64,000 bases of DNA, from NCBI GenBank assembly GCA_016795285.1, contig JAEUIC010000010.1, forward strand, positions 1-64,000. The letters run 5' to 3'. Made by a program: the position numbers and the translations under genes. The DNA comes from Planctomycetota bacterium (lineage in GTDB: Bacteria; Planctomycetota; B15-G4; SIAN01). The first letter of the stretch is position 1. Each line of letters begins with the position of its first letter. The notes beneath the pieces were generated by a model. The model saw nothing but the letters and a program-made list of their open reading frames with translations, had not been told where the DNA came from and searched no databases. This document shows positions 8,918-17,731 of the stretch, piece after piece.

Positions 8918-9712
8918 ATGCTTCTTTCGGGCCGCAAAGGCGTGATCCTCGGCGTCGCCAACAAGCGCAGCATCGCGTGGGCGATCGCGAAGGCGGCCCA
9001 TGACCACGGCGCCGAGCTGGCGCTCACCTACGCCAACGACCGCTTCAAGGAGGGGGTCGTCGACCTCGGCACGAGCCTCGGCGTGAAGCACTACTTCCCG
9101 TGCGACGTGGCGCGCGACGAGGAGATCGAGAGCCTCGCCGCCCAGCTGAAGGCGACCTTCGGCACGCTCGACTTCGTGGTGCACGCGGTCGCCTTCGCCA
9201 AGAAGGAGGAGCTCGCCGGCGGCTTCGTCGACACCAGCCGCGAGGGCTACCGCATCGCGCAGGACATCTCGAGCTACTCGCTCACCGCGCTCTGCCGCGC
9301 GCTGCGGCCGCTGCTGGTGCGTGGCGAAGGCGGGCCCGGCGGCGGCGAGCGGACCAGCAGCGTGCTGACGCTCACCTACCTCGGCGGCCAGCGCGTGGTG
9401 CCGAACTACAACGTGATGGGCGTCGCCAAGGCGGCGCTCGAGGCGTCGGTGCGCTACCTCGCCGCCGACCTCGGCCCCGACGGGATCCGCGTCAACGCCG
9501 TCTCGGCCGGCCCGATCAAGACGCTCTCGGCGGCCGGCGTCAGCAGCTTCTCGACGCTGCTCGACCAGATGCCGGAGCGCGCGCCCTTGCGCAAGAACGT
9601 GACGACCGAGGAGGTCGCCGACGCCAGCATCTTCCTGCTCTCGGAGATGGCGCGCGGCGTCACCGGCGAGGTGCTCTTCGTCGACGCCGGCTTCCACGCG
9701 ATGGGGATCTGA
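8918..9712 (+). CDS. fabI: Enoyl-[acyl-carrier-protein] reductase (NADH)
   Basis: 264 aa, the usual FabI length. It reduces trans-2-enoyl-ACP in the last step of type II fatty acid elongation, in the cytoplasm. The N-terminal nucleotide-binding region reads GRKGVILGVANKRSIAWAIA. The catalytic set is visible as Tyr154, Tyr164 and Lys171 within TYLGG and NYNVMGVAK. The conserved stretch VNAVSAGPIKTLSA follows. Compared with the E. coli enzyme there is a small Gly-rich insertion (about 136-144, GEGGPGGGE) before the strand leading to Tyr154. The ATG at 8918 is preceded by GAGGG. A HAD-family gene follows after 41 nt and may be co-transcribed. Confidence 0.95.
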   Translation: MLLSGRKGVILGVANKRSIAWAIAKAAHDHGAELALTYANDRFKEGVVDLGTSLGVKHYFPCDVARDEEIESLAAQLKATFGTLDFVVHAVAFAKKEELAGGFVDTSREGYRIAQDISSYSLTALCRALRPLLVRGEGGPGGGERTSSVLTLTYLGGQRVVPNYNVMGVAKAALEASVRYLAADLGPDGIRVNAVSAGPIKTLSAAGVSSFSTLLDQMPERAPLRKNVTTEEVADASIFLLSEMARGVTGEVLFVDAGFHAMGI

Positions 9713-9753
9713 GCCAGCCGCGGCGGCGGACGGGGATCGCGGAGGGGACGACG

Positions 9754-10371
9754 ATGGCTGCCAAGCTCCCGCGCAACGTCGTCTTCGACGTCGGCAACGT
9801 GCTGTTGTCGTGGAATCCGCCGGCGCTGGTGCGCGACCACCTGCCGGCGGGCGGCGATGCGGAGCAGTTCCGCCGCGCCATCTTCGACCACTCCGACTGG
9901 GTCGATCTCGACCGCGGCACGCTCGACGAAGCCGATGCGCTGCTGCGCTTCCGCGAGCGGACCGGCGCGCCGCTCGAGCTGCTGCGCCGGCTGGTGCACG
10001 CGGCGAAGACGTCGCTCACGCCGATGCCGGAGAGCCTCGCCTTCCTCGAGGAGCTCCACCGCGCCGGCGTCGCGCTCTACGTCCTCTCCAACATGTCGCA
10101 CGACACGTGGGACTACCTGCGACCGCGCCACGCCTTCTGGGGGCGCTTCGCCGGCATCGTCATCTCGGCGCAGATCCGGCTGGTGAAGCCCGACGCCGCG
10201 ATCTACCGCCACCTGCTGACGCAGTTCGCGCTCGACCCGAAGCAGACCGTCTTCTTCGACGATCGGCCGGAGAACGTCGCGGGCGCCCGCGCCGAGGGCA
10301 TCCAAGCGCACCTCTTCGAGCGCGCCGCACCGGCGCGCGCACTGGTGGTCGAGGGGCGCTGGAAGGTCTGA
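9754..10371 (+). CDS. HAD-superfamily (subfamily IA) phosphatase-like hydrolase
   Basis: 205 aa, typical of YihX-like HAD-IA enzymes. Motif I is FDVGNVLL near residue 11, with Asp12 as the expected nucleophile and Gly14 where many phosphatases have a second Asp. Motif II is YVLSNMS, the motif III lysine is in LVKPDAAIY, and motif IV is FFDDRPENVAGA. A four-helix cap lies between motifs I and II. Substrates are usually small sugar or nucleotide phosphates; the specific one cannot be read. The Gly replacing the second Asp in motif I is seen in the YihX-type group but leaves dehalogenase-like or phosphatase chemistry open. Confidence 0.85.
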   Translation: MAAKLPRNVVFDVGNVLLSWNPPALVRDHLPAGGDAEQFRRAIFDHSDWVDLDRGTLDEADALLRFRERTGAPLELLRRLVHAAKTSLTPMPESLAFLEELHRAGVALYVLSNMSHDTWDYLRPRHAFWGRFAGIVISAQIRLVKPDAAIYRHLLTQFALDPKQTVFFDDRPENVAGARAEGIQAHLFERAAPARALVVEGRWKV

Positions 10372-10389
10372 GCGCCGCGCGGCACGTCG

Positions 10390-10436
10390 CTCACCGCCGC
10401 AGGCGGCCACCTCACCGCCGCAGGCGGCCACCTCAC
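10390..10436. repeat. Two tandem 21-nt repeats plus partial third copy
   Basis: A 21-nt GC-rich unit occurs at 10390-10410 and 10411-10431, with 5 nt of a third copy up to 10436. It lies between the convergent HAD and nitrilase-like genes and runs into the last codons of the latter (stop at 10433-10435). Confidence 0.6.
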
Positions 10437-11227
10437 AGCCGCGGGTAGAGCTCGGGGCGCCGATCGGCGAGGAACGGGAAGCGCTCGCGCACGCGCGCCA
10501 CCTCGGCGGCGTCGACCTCGCCGACCACGATCGCCGGCCGTTCGCTCGCCGACGCGCGCGCCACGCCGAACGGATCGAGCAGCGCCGAGTCGCCGCGGTG
10601 CGGCTCGCCGCCCGCTTCGCCGACGCGGTTCACGCCGAGCACGAAGCACTGGCTCTCGATCGCGCGCGCGGCGAGCAGCGTCTGCCAGGCGTGGCTGCGC
10701 TTCGCCGGCCAGTTGGCAGGCACCAGGAAGAGATCGGTGCGCGCCGCCGCGGCGCGGAAGAGCTCGGGGAAGCGCAGGTCGTAGCAGATCACCGCGGTGA
10801 CGCGGACGCCGTCGATCGTGGCGGTCGGCAGCGCCTCGCCGCCCGCGTAGTGGCGCGCCTCGCCGGCGAGCGAGAAGGGGTGGAGCTTCTGGTAGTGGAG
10901 CCGCTCGACGCCGTCGGGGCCGAAGAGCGCGAAGGCGTTGCGCGGCCGCGCGCCGCTGCCGATCGCATCCGGCGGCGCCGGCTCGGCGAAGCCGCCGCCC
11001 ACGTGGCAGGCGAGCGAACGTGCCAACGCCGCGAGCCACGCGCGCGTCCGCTCGGCCGCGGCGGCACAACGCGCGGCCTCCATCGAGAAGCCGGTGTTGA
11101 ACATCTCGGGGAGCACCAGCAACTGCGCCCCCGCCGCCACCGCCCGCTCCGCCTGCGCCTGCGCGCGGCGGAAGTTCTCCTCCGGCTCCTCCCAGGCGAG
11201 GTCGAGCTGCAGTCCCGCGACGATCAT
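10433..11227 (-). CDS. Carbon-nitrogen hydrolase, probable omega-amidase (YafV/Nit2-like)
   Basis: 264 aa. The nitrilase-superfamily catalytic triad is visible: Glu41 in VLPEMFNTGF, Lys114 in YQKLHPF and Cys148 in AVICYDLRFPE. YafV and Nit2 hydrolyse 2-oxoglutaramate and related omega-amides of 2-oxo acids in the cytoplasm. The MFNTGF and KLHPF motifs fit YafV better than general nitrilases. The ATG at 11227 overlaps the stop of the upstream aminotransferase (ATGA). Coupling to a glutamine/methionine-type transaminase is the classical partnership that makes such transamination irreversible, which supports the assignment. Other small amide substrates remain possible. Confidence 0.88.
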   Translation of the reverse strand: MIVAGLQLDLAWEEPEENFRRAQAQAERAVAAGAQLLVLPEMFNTGFSMEAARCAAAAERTRAWLAALARSLACHVGGGFAEPAPPDAIGSGARPRNAFALFGPDGVERLHYQKLHPFSLAGEARHYAGGEALPTATIDGVRVTAVICYDLRFPELFRAAAARTDLFLVPANWPAKRSHAWQTLLAARAIESQCFVLGVNRVGEAGGEPHRGDSALLDPFGVARASASERPAIVVGEVDAAEVARVRERFPFLADRRPELYPRL

Positions 11228-12402
11228 CGCGCACCTCCCATCGCCCGCAGCCGCTCTGCTGCAGCCGCGAGCGTCTCCATCCGCTTGCAGAAGGCGAAGC
11301 GCAGCAGCCGCTTGCCGTCGCGATCCTGTCCGTAGAAGACGCTCGGCGGGATCGCCGCGACGCCGTGCCGCTCGGTCAGCAGGCGCGCCACCGCGCGGTC
11401 GTCGCCGTGCCGCTCCGGCGCGAAGCGGCGGGTGAAGTCGGCCAGCACGAAGTAGGCGCCCTGCGGCACCGCCGGCTCGAAGCCGACCTCGCGCAGCACT
11501 TCCACCAGGAAGTCGCGCCGCTCGCGGTAGTCGCGCTGCAGCTCTGCGAAGTAGGCGTCGGCGAACTGCTCGATGGCGAAGGCGATGGCCGCCTGGAGCG
11601 GCGTCGCCACCGAGAAGGTCACGTACTGGTGGGCCGCCTGCGCCGCCGCCACCAGCGCCGCCGGGCCGACGCCCCAGCCGATCTTCCAGCCGGTGAGCGA
11701 GTAGGTCTTGCCCGCGGAGGACAAGGTGAGCGTGCGCTCGCGCATGCCGGGCAGCGTCGCGATCGGCAGCGCGGTCGCGCCGTCGTAGGTGAGGTGCTCG
11801 TAGACCTCGTCGCTCACCACCACCACGTCGCGCTCGCGGCAGAGCTTGGCGATCACCTCGAGCTCGGCGCGCGTGAAGACCTTGCCGGTCGGGTTGTGCG
11901 GCGTGTTGAGCAGCAGCAGCTTCGTGCGCGGCGTGAAGCAGGCGGAGAGCGCCGCCTCGTCGAGCGCGAAGTCGGGGAAGCGCAGCGGGCAGAAGCGCGG
12001 CGTCGCGCCGGCGAGCGCCACCGCGACCGGGTAGCTGTCGTAGTACGGCTCGAAGAGCACCACCTCGTCGCCCGGATCGAGCAGCCCGAGCAGCGCGCTC
12101 GCGATCCCCTCGGTCGCGCCGCAGGTGACCACCACTTCGCGCAGCGGGTCGAAGTCGAGGCCGTGGCGCGCGCGGTACTTCGCCGCGATCGCCTGCACGA
12201 GCGGCAGGTGGCCGAGCGAACGGGCGTACTGGTTCGCGCCGCTCGCCAGCGCGCGCTGCGCCGCCGCGACGATCTCGGCCGGCCCCTCGAAATCGGGGAA
12301 GCCCTGCGCGAGGTTGATGGCGCCGTGCTGCTGCGCGAGCGCCGTCATCTCGCTGAAGATGGTGGTGCCGAACGGGACGAGGCGGCGGGCGGTGCGCGTC
12401 AC
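11224..12402 (-). CDS. PLP-dependent aminotransferase, YbdL/kynurenine aminotransferase type
   Basis: 392 aa, class I/II fold type I aminotransferase. The N-terminus (FGTTIFSEMTALAQQHG, INLAQGFPDFEGP) closely matches the pattern of E. coli YbdL and of glutamine transaminase K. The PLP region shows NTPHNPTGK, SDEVYEHLTYDG and the Schiff-base lysine in SSAGKTYSLTGWKIG; the phosphate/substrate arginine lies in LLRFAFCK. Likely substrates are methionine, glutamine or aromatic amino acids. The start is GTG at 12402, overlapping the preceding TGA as GTGA, and its own stop overlaps the omega-amidase start, so three genes are translationally chained. Confidence 0.9.
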   Translation of the reverse strand: MTRTARRLVPFGTTIFSEMTALAQQHGAINLAQGFPDFEGPAEIVAAAQRALASGANQYARSLGHLPLVQAIAAKYRARHGLDFDPLREVVVTCGATEGIASALLGLLDPGDEVVLFEPYYDSYPVAVALAGATPRFCPLRFPDFALDEAALSACFTPRTKLLLLNTPHNPTGKVFTRAELEVIAKLCRERDVVVVSDEVYEHLTYDGATALPIATLPGMRERTLTLSSAGKTYSLTGWKIGWGVGPAALVAAAQAAHQYVTFSVATPLQAAIAFAIEQFADAYFAELQRDYRERRDFLVEVLREVGFEPAVPQGAYFVLADFTRRFAPERHGDDRAVARLLTERHGVAAIPPSVFYGQDRDGKRLLRFAFCKRMETLAAAAERLRAMGGAR

Positions 12403-14597
12403 GCGGTCGCTCCAGGGGGCCGATCGATCTCGAAGCCGAGCGCGCCGGCCGGCAGCGAGCGCCCCGCGAGATTGGCCGGCGCGCCGCCGCGATTCCAGGC
12501 GAGCCAGCCGTCGGCGAAGCGGGCGAGGCGCACGCCCGCTGCCACGCGCGGCGCTCGGCGCCCCCACTCCGAGCGCTCGCGCACCAGCGCCTCGAGCAGC
12601 GCGACGAAGCGCGCCTCGGGCCCGCTCGCAAGGCGCAGCAGCGCGCCGCCCCCGCAGCGCCCCTCGAGCGTCGCGAGCCGCTCGCGCTCGATCGTCGCGG
12701 TGAAGAGCGGCGGCGCCGCCGCCGCGAGCGGCAGCGCCGGCTCGCCCTCGGCCGTGACGCGCCACCAGAGCAGCGCGACGCCCAAAGCGCGCCGATCGGC
12801 GCCAAGCCCCCGCTCTGCCGGCACGACGAGGTCGCCGCCGAAGTTGAGCGCGCTCGCGCGGTCGTCGCTCGGCGCCGGCAACCACGCCGCGAACCGCTGC
12901 AGCCCGGCGCGATCGACTTCGCCGAGCGGCACGCCGTCGAGCGCGACGCTCCGCCGCTGCCCGACGAAGCGCGGATGGCTCCAGCATTCGAGCTCGAGCA
13001 GCGCGCGGCGCCCCGCCGGCCGCGCCAACAGGAGCCCCGCGCCCGCGCCGCTCCAGCGCGCCCGCTCGCCGCGCGCCGCGCCGCCGACGAACTGGCACGC
13101 CTCCTCGGCCGCGTGCCATTCGCCGAAGAGCCACTGCTCCTCGCCGGGCGTTCCCATGCGCACGACGGACGAGGCGGGTGGCGTCGCGCCGAGGCGCAGC
13201 GCAGCGCCGGCGTCGGCCAACGGCGCGAGCCGCCGCGCCAGCGGTCCCGCGTCGCAGCGCACGCCCGCGCCGACCAGCAGCGTCCCGCCGCTCGCGACGA
13301 AGCGCAGCAGCTCCTCCTGCTCGGCGACGCTCTCGCGCGAACCGTCGAGCGCCCCCTCGAGCAGCCCGACGACGCGCAGCGGCGCGAGCGCCCCCGCCGC
13401 GATCAGCGTGCGATCGACCACGGCGAAGTCGAAGCGATCGCGCAGCGCATCGGCGAGGCGATGGAGCTGCGGCGGCAGGGCGAGCGCCTCCTGCTCGTGT
13501 AGCGCGTCGCGCGCGAAGTGGAGCGCCACGTCGCAGAGCGGCGCCACGCCGCGGCGCAGCGCACCGTCGCGACGGAGCAGGTCGCGCGCGCCGTCGAGGA
13601 ACTCGGGGTAGTCGAACGCCTCGACCACGCCGGTCGCCGCGTCGTCGAAGAGGCGCGCCGCCACCGCCTCGCGGCCGACGTCGGCGGGCGGCTCGCTGGC
13701 GAACGGGACGGCGAACCAACGGCACGGCGTCGCCAGGCGCTGCTGATGGAGCCACGGCAGCGACGCCTGCGTGGTGCGCACGCCGGCGCCGTGGCGCGCC
13801 GCCGCGCGTGCCAGCAGCGTCGCATCGACGCCGTACTCGGCGAGTTCGCCGCCGTGGCCGACCTTGATCCAGAGCGGCGTCGCCGGGAAGGCCGCGCGCG
13901 CCGCGCCGAGCAGCTGATCGGCGAAGCGCGCCATCGCCTCGGCGAGGAAGCGGGCGAGCAGCGGCCGGCCGCCCTGCCGCGGCAGCAGCTCGCGCGCGTC
14001 GCGCGGCGCGCCGAGCTCCGCCGCGAACCGCTCCCACGCCGCGCGCGCATGGGGGTCGCCGCACCAGAAGCCGGCATGCACATGGTCGTGCGGCGGCGGC
14101 AGCGGGTTGACCCAGGTCGCCATGCCGGTCGGGAAGCCCGCCTCGCCGTAGTCGGCCGGGAAGGCGACGCAGAGCGCGTCGATCGCGTCGCCGAGCGCCG
14201 CGCGCAGCGCCGTGAAGAAGCGCTCGAACGCGGCGAGCGTGGCGGGCGCGAAGGGCGACGGCCAGCCGCAGGTGGCGCCGTGCTCGAGGCACTCGAGCGG
14301 CACGAAATCGCCGCTCGCGCGGAACCACTCGGGCACCACGTGGAGCCACGGATAGACGAGGTAGCGCAGCCCGCGGGCGTGCGCCGCAGCGGCCGTCGCG
14401 CGCGCGCCGCTCCAGTCGAAGCGGTCGCGCGCCGGCTCGACCAGCGCCCACGCGAGGTACTCCTCGACGCCGCCCGCGCCCAACGCCGCCATCCGCGCGA
14501 TCGCCGCCTCGTTCGCCGCGGCTCCGGGCGGCGGAGCGCCGGCGCGCGCGTGGAGCAGCGCGTCGACACCGAGGTTGCCGGAGACGATCGGGATCAA
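12399..14597 (-). CDS. Putative glycoside hydrolase (GH-A clan-like, GH42/GH14-like barrel)
   Basis: About 732 aa. The first half looks like a TIM barrel of the beta-galactosidase/beta-amylase type: VEEYLAWALVEPARDRFDWS, LVYPWLHVVPEWFRA, then PADYGEAGFP, where a catalytic Glu could sit. The middle part (LRVVGLLEGALDG, FVASGGTLLVGAGV) resembles the trimerisation/glutaminase-like domain of GH42, followed by a beta-rich tail. No leader peptide is evident. The start is uncertain: a TTG at 14597 fits the first conserved strand, but no clear Shine-Dalgarno or ATG is near. It is coupled by GTGA to the aminotransferase, an odd partner for a glycosidase. Confidence 0.65.
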   Translation of the reverse strand: MIPIVSGNLGVDALLHARAGAPPPGAAANEAAIARMAALGAGGVEEYLAWALVEPARDRFDWSGARATAAAAHARGLRYLVYPWLHVVPEWFRASGDFVPLECLEHGATCGWPSPFAPATLAAFERFFTALRAALGDAIDALCVAFPADYGEAGFPTGMATWVNPLPPPHDHVHAGFWCGDPHARAAWERFAAELGAPRDARELLPRQGGRPLLARFLAEAMARFADQLLGAARAAFPATPLWIKVGHGGELAEYGVDATLLARAAARHGAGVRTTQASLPWLHQQRLATPCRWFAVPFASEPPADVGREAVAARLFDDAATGVVEAFDYPEFLDGARDLLRRDGALRRGVAPLCDVALHFARDALHEQEALALPPQLHRLADALRDRFDFAVVDRTLIAAGALAPLRVVGLLEGALDGSRESVAEQEELLRFVASGGTLLVGAGVRCDAGPLARRLAPLADAGAALRLGATPPASSVVRMGTPGEEQWLFGEWHAAEEACQFVGGAARGERARWSGAGAGLLLARPAGRRALLELECWSHPRFVGQRRSVALDGVPLGEVDRAGLQRFAAWLPAPSDDRASALNFGGDLVVPAERGLGADRRALGVALLWWRVTAEGEPALPLAAAAPPLFTATIERERLATLEGRCGGGALLRLASGPEARFVALLEALVRERSEWGRRAPRVAAGVRLARFADGWLAWNRGGAPANLAGRSLPAGALGFEIDRPPGATA

Positions 14598-14662
14598 GGG
14601 GGCCCCGCTGGCGCGACGCGATCGCGGCGCAGCGCGCCCGCACGATTCGCAGCGCGGCCGAT

Positions 14663-14668
14663 TATGAC
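14663..14668 (+). promoter_or_regulatory. Candidate -10 element (TATGAC), leaderless start
   Basis: An AT-rich hexamer in a GC-rich surround lies 9 nt before the ATG at 14678. That spacing would place transcription start at or within a few bases of the start codon. Confidence 0.35.
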
Positions 14669-14677
14669 CAGCACGCG

Positions 14678-15253
14678 ATGACCCCACCCACCCGTCCTGA
14701 AGCGCGGCGCTCCTCCAGCAACCGCCGGCTGCTCCTCTTCCTCGCGCTCGCCGTGCTGGTGCCGGTGGTGCTGGTGGTCGGGCCGTTCCGCGGCCGCTTC
14801 TTCCCGCCGCAGGCGCGCGCGATCGGGGCGCTCGCCGTCGCGCCGGCGCCGCCGCTCGAGCGGGCGCGCTGCCTCGAGCTGCTCGGCGGCGAGTTGCTGG
14901 CGCAGCTCGGCCCCGAGTTCGAGGCGGCGCTGGAGCAGCACGACCACGCCGGCCTCGCGCTGGCGCTGGAACGCGTCGCGCCGAACCAGGCGACCGCCGC
15001 CGTCCGCTACCTGCACGGGATCGCACTGCTCGAGGGCGGCCATCCGGCGCGTGCGCTGGCCGGGCTGCAGGACGCGGTGGCGACCGCGAGCCCGCCGCTC
15101 GACGACGAGGCGCGCTACGCGCTGGCGCAGGTGCTGCTGCTGCTGACGCGAGCCGATCAAGCGCGCGTCGAGCTCACGCGCCTTTCGCACGGCGCGAGCC
15201 GCTTCGCGGAGCCGGCGCGCCGCCAGCTCGTGCAGCTTTCGGCGCTCGAGTAA
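14678..15253 (+). CDS. Membrane-anchored helical-repeat (TPR-like) protein
   Basis: 191 aa. A basic N-terminus (SSSNRRLLLFLALAVLVPVVLVV) gives one membrane helix at about 15-38. The remaining 150 residues are amphipathic helices with TPR-like spacing (YLHGIALLEGGHPARALAGL, ARYALAQVLLLLTRADQARV). It probably faces the periplasm as a scaffold; no partner is indicated. The gene is divergent from the glycosidase-like gene and its last 80 nt overlap the 3' end of nfo on the other strand. Confidence 0.75.
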   Translation: MTPPTRPEARRSSSNRRLLLFLALAVLVPVVLVVGPFRGRFFPPQARAIGALAVAPAPPLERARCLELLGGELLAQLGPEFEAALEQHDHAGLALALERVAPNQATAAVRYLHGIALLEGGHPARALAGLQDAVATASPPLDDEARYALAQVLLLLTRADQARVELTRLSHGASRFAEPARRQLVQLSALE

Positions 15254-16115
15254 CGGCGGCCGAGGCGGGAGCCACCATCACCGCGGCGCGCAGCTGCTCG
15301 ATCTCCCGCTTCCAGCCAGCGACGCCGGCCGGCGTCTCGAGGAAGCCCGGCAGCGCGGCGAAGCGCGGGTCGTTCATCAGCCGCGCGAAGAGCTCGAAGC
15401 CGAGCGTCCCCTTGCCGAGGCACTCGTGGCGATCGACGCGCCCGCCGTGCGCCACCTTCGAGTCGTTCAGGTGGAAGGCGACGAGGTGCTGCAGGCCGAC
15501 CTTCGCGTCGAACTCGGCGAAGACGTCGGCGTAGCCCGCCTCGCTCTTCAGGTCGTAGCCGGCCGCGAAGGAGTGCTGCGTGTCGAGGCAGATGCCGATC
15601 CGCTCGAGGTAGCCGACCTTCTCCAGGAACTCGCCCAAGTGCTCGAAGCGGTGGCCGACGCAGGAGCCCTGCCCCGCCGTGTTCTCGAGCACCAACTTCA
15701 CGTGCGTCGCGTCGGGCGTCTCCTCGATCGCCTCGCGCAGCACCTCGGCCCCCGCCGCGATGGCCGCCGCCTCGCCCGAGCCGAGGTGGGCGCCTGGATG
15801 GAAATTGACCAGCGTCACGCCGAGCTTCGCGCACCGCTCGATCTCCGCCTTGAACGCGGCCGCCGACTTGCGCCGCGCCGCCGGATCGGGCGCGCAGAGG
15901 TTCAGCAGGTAGGAGGCGTGCGACATCACCGCGCCGATCGACTGCTTCGCGAGGCTGTCGCGGAACGTCACCGCTTCCTCGTCGGTGACCGGCTTCGCCG
16001 CCCACTGCCGCTGGTTGCGCGTGAAGACCTGGATCACGTCGGCCCCGATCGAGCGCCCCTCGACCGGACCGTTCTCGAGCCCGCCCGCCACCGACACATG
16101 CGCCCCGAGCAGCAT
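15174..16115 (-). CDS. nfo: Endonuclease IV (AP endonuclease)
   Basis: 313 aa. It cleaves 5' of abasic sites in base-excision repair. The trinuclear zinc ligands of the family are all visible: SHASYLLNL, FHPGAHLGSG, VLENTAGQG, ICLDTQHSFAAGYD, AFHLNDSK, VDRHECLGKG and FLETP. The N-terminus LLGAHVSVAGGLENG is canonical. Compared with the roughly 280-residue enterobacterial enzyme there is a C-terminal Ala/Pro/Arg-rich extension of about 30 residues, and that extension is the part overlapping the gene on the other strand by 80 nt, suggesting it arose by stop-codon drift. Confidence 0.95.
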   Translation of the reverse strand: MLLGAHVSVAGGLENGPVEGRSIGADVIQVFTRNQRQWAAKPVTDEEAVTFRDSLAKQSIGAVMSHASYLLNLCAPDPAARRKSAAAFKAEIERCAKLGVTLVNFHPGAHLGSGEAAAIAAGAEVLREAIEETPDATHVKLVLENTAGQGSCVGHRFEHLGEFLEKVGYLERIGICLDTQHSFAAGYDLKSEAGYADVFAEFDAKVGLQHLVAFHLNDSKVAHGGRVDRHECLGKGTLGFELFARLMNDPRFAALPGFLETPAGVAGWKREIEQLRAAVMVAPASAAVTRAPKAARAGGAPAPRSGSRRAKGA

Positions 16116-16301
16116 CGCCGTCCCCTAACGCGCACCGACTTCGCGGACCGACTCCGCGCCTTCACTCTGCGCGGCGCGGCACGCTAGCGGCTCGGCGCAG
16201 CGGCGCCCCTGGCGTTCCTCGGCAACGCGGGACAAGATCGCCGTCGGCTCGCCGCCGCTACGCCAGCGACTCCGCGACGCGCCCTCCCTCGGAGCCGCCG
16301 G

Positions 16302-17705
16302 ATGCACCGCGTCGCCGCCCGCTCGCTCGCCGCCCTGTGGTTCGTCGTCGCCGCGTCCGCGCCCGCACAGGAGCCCGCGGCGGCACCGCCCGCCAGCGCG
16401 CGACCGGCCGTCCGCAACCTCGTGGTGGTGACGCTCGACACGCTGCGCTCCGACCACCTCGCCTGCTACGGCTACTTCCGCGACACGATGCCGCAGCTGC
16501 GCGCGCTCGGCGAACGATCGCTGCGGTTCGCGCGTTGCCTCACCCCGGTGGCGCAGACGACGCCGAGCCACGTGTCGCTCTTCACCGGCGTCGCGCCGGA
16601 CGAGCACGGGGTGCTGTCGAACCACGCGCTGACCGCCGACGAGGGGCTCGCGACCAGCGCGACGCTGCAGACGTTGGCGCAAGCGCTGCGCGCGGCCGGG
16701 ATGCGCACCGGCGCGTTCGTCGCGGCGACCCCGGTGAAGCGGGCGTCGGGGCTCGACCAGGGGTTCGACGTCTGGAGCGAGCCGAGCAACGCACGGCGCC
16801 GCGGCGAGGAGGTCGTCGCCGAGGCGGCGCGCTTCATCGCCGAGTGCGGCGAGCGGCCCTTCTTCGCCTGGATCCACCTCTACGACGCGCACGACCCGCT
16901 CACTTCGCAGTGGATCCCGCAGCACCACCTCGACCGATTCTCCGAGGAGCCGACCGCCGCGGCGTGGCGCGCCGAGCGCGGCATCGTGAAGCAGGTCATC
17001 GAGCGCGGCGGCCGTCCCCACCCGATCACCGATTCGCACCACCAGTACGACGGCGCGTTGCGCTACCTCGACGAGAACTTCGGCCTGCTGCTGGCGAAGC
17101 TGCGGAGCGCGGGGCGCGAGGAGGAGACGGTCCTCGTCGCGATCGCCGACCACGGCACCGCGCTCGGCCAGCACGATCTCTACGGCCACGGCATGTGCTG
17201 GGACGAGCTGCTGCGCGTGCCGCTCTACGTCCACGTGCCGGGCGTCGCGCCGGCCGTCATCGAGACGCCGCTGTCGACGCTCGACGTGTGGCCGACGGTG
17301 ATGGGCCTCGCGCCCGCACTCGCGAATGCGGCGTTCCTGGCGCAATGCCGCGGCGTCGACGTCCTGCTGCACGACCACGATCCGCGCCCGCTGTTCGGCG
17401 TCGCCGCCCTGAAGCGCGGCGTGGCGTCGGTCACCTTCGGCCGCTGGAAGCTGCTGCGCGTGCGCGCGAACGAGCTGCAGCTCTACGACCTCGAAGCCGA
17501 TCCGCACGAGCAGAAGGACGTCGCGCGCGCGAACGGGGAGATCGTCCAGCGACTGACCGCGCTGCTCGACGCCGAACTCGCGCGCCAGCAACGCGCCCGC
17601 GCGCTCCACGCCACCTCCCGCAAGGAAGGAACGAGCCCCGACCCGAAGCTCCTCGAGGAGCTGCGCGCGCTCGGCTACACCGACGAAGGCGACGACCGCC
17701 CCTGA
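16302..17705 (+). CDS. Secreted sulfatase-like phosphatase-superfamily hydrolase with Thr at the nucleophile site
   Basis: 467 aa. A signal peptide (SLAALWFVVAASAPAQ) is followed by the alkaline phosphatase/sulfatase fold. Metal-binding Asp46 lies in VVVTLDTLRSDHLACYG. The position occupied by formylglycine-forming Cys/Ser in C/S-x-P-x-R sulfatases is Thr86 here (QTTPSHVSLFTG), and the usual Arg is His90. Further metal motifs are AIADHGTALGQHD and GHGMCWDELLRVP. The end (PKLLEELRALGYTD) is the usual tail of these proteins. With Thr as nucleophile it more resembles phosphotransferase/LtaS-type members than a true aryl sulfatase, so phosphodiester or phosphonate substrates are possible. Confidence 0.85.
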   Translation: MHRVAARSLAALWFVVAASAPAQEPAAAPPASARPAVRNLVVVTLDTLRSDHLACYGYFRDTMPQLRALGERSLRFARCLTPVAQTTPSHVSLFTGVAPDEHGVLSNHALTADEGLATSATLQTLAQALRAAGMRTGAFVAATPVKRASGLDQGFDVWSEPSNARRRGEEVVAEAARFIAECGERPFFAWIHLYDAHDPLTSQWIPQHHLDRFSEEPTAAAWRAERGIVKQVIERGGRPHPITDSHHQYDGALRYLDENFGLLLAKLRSAGREEETVLVAIADHGTALGQHDLYGHGMCWDELLRVPLYVHVPGVAPAVIETPLSTLDVWPTVMGLAPALANAAFLAQCRGVDVLLHDHDPRPLFGVAALKRGVASVTFGRWKLLRVRANELQLYDLEADPHEQKDVARANGEIVQRLTALLDAELARQQRARALHATSRKEGTSPDPKLLEELRALGYTDEGDDRP

Positions 17706-17731
17706 CCCCCAAGCCGAGCGCTACGTCCCCG

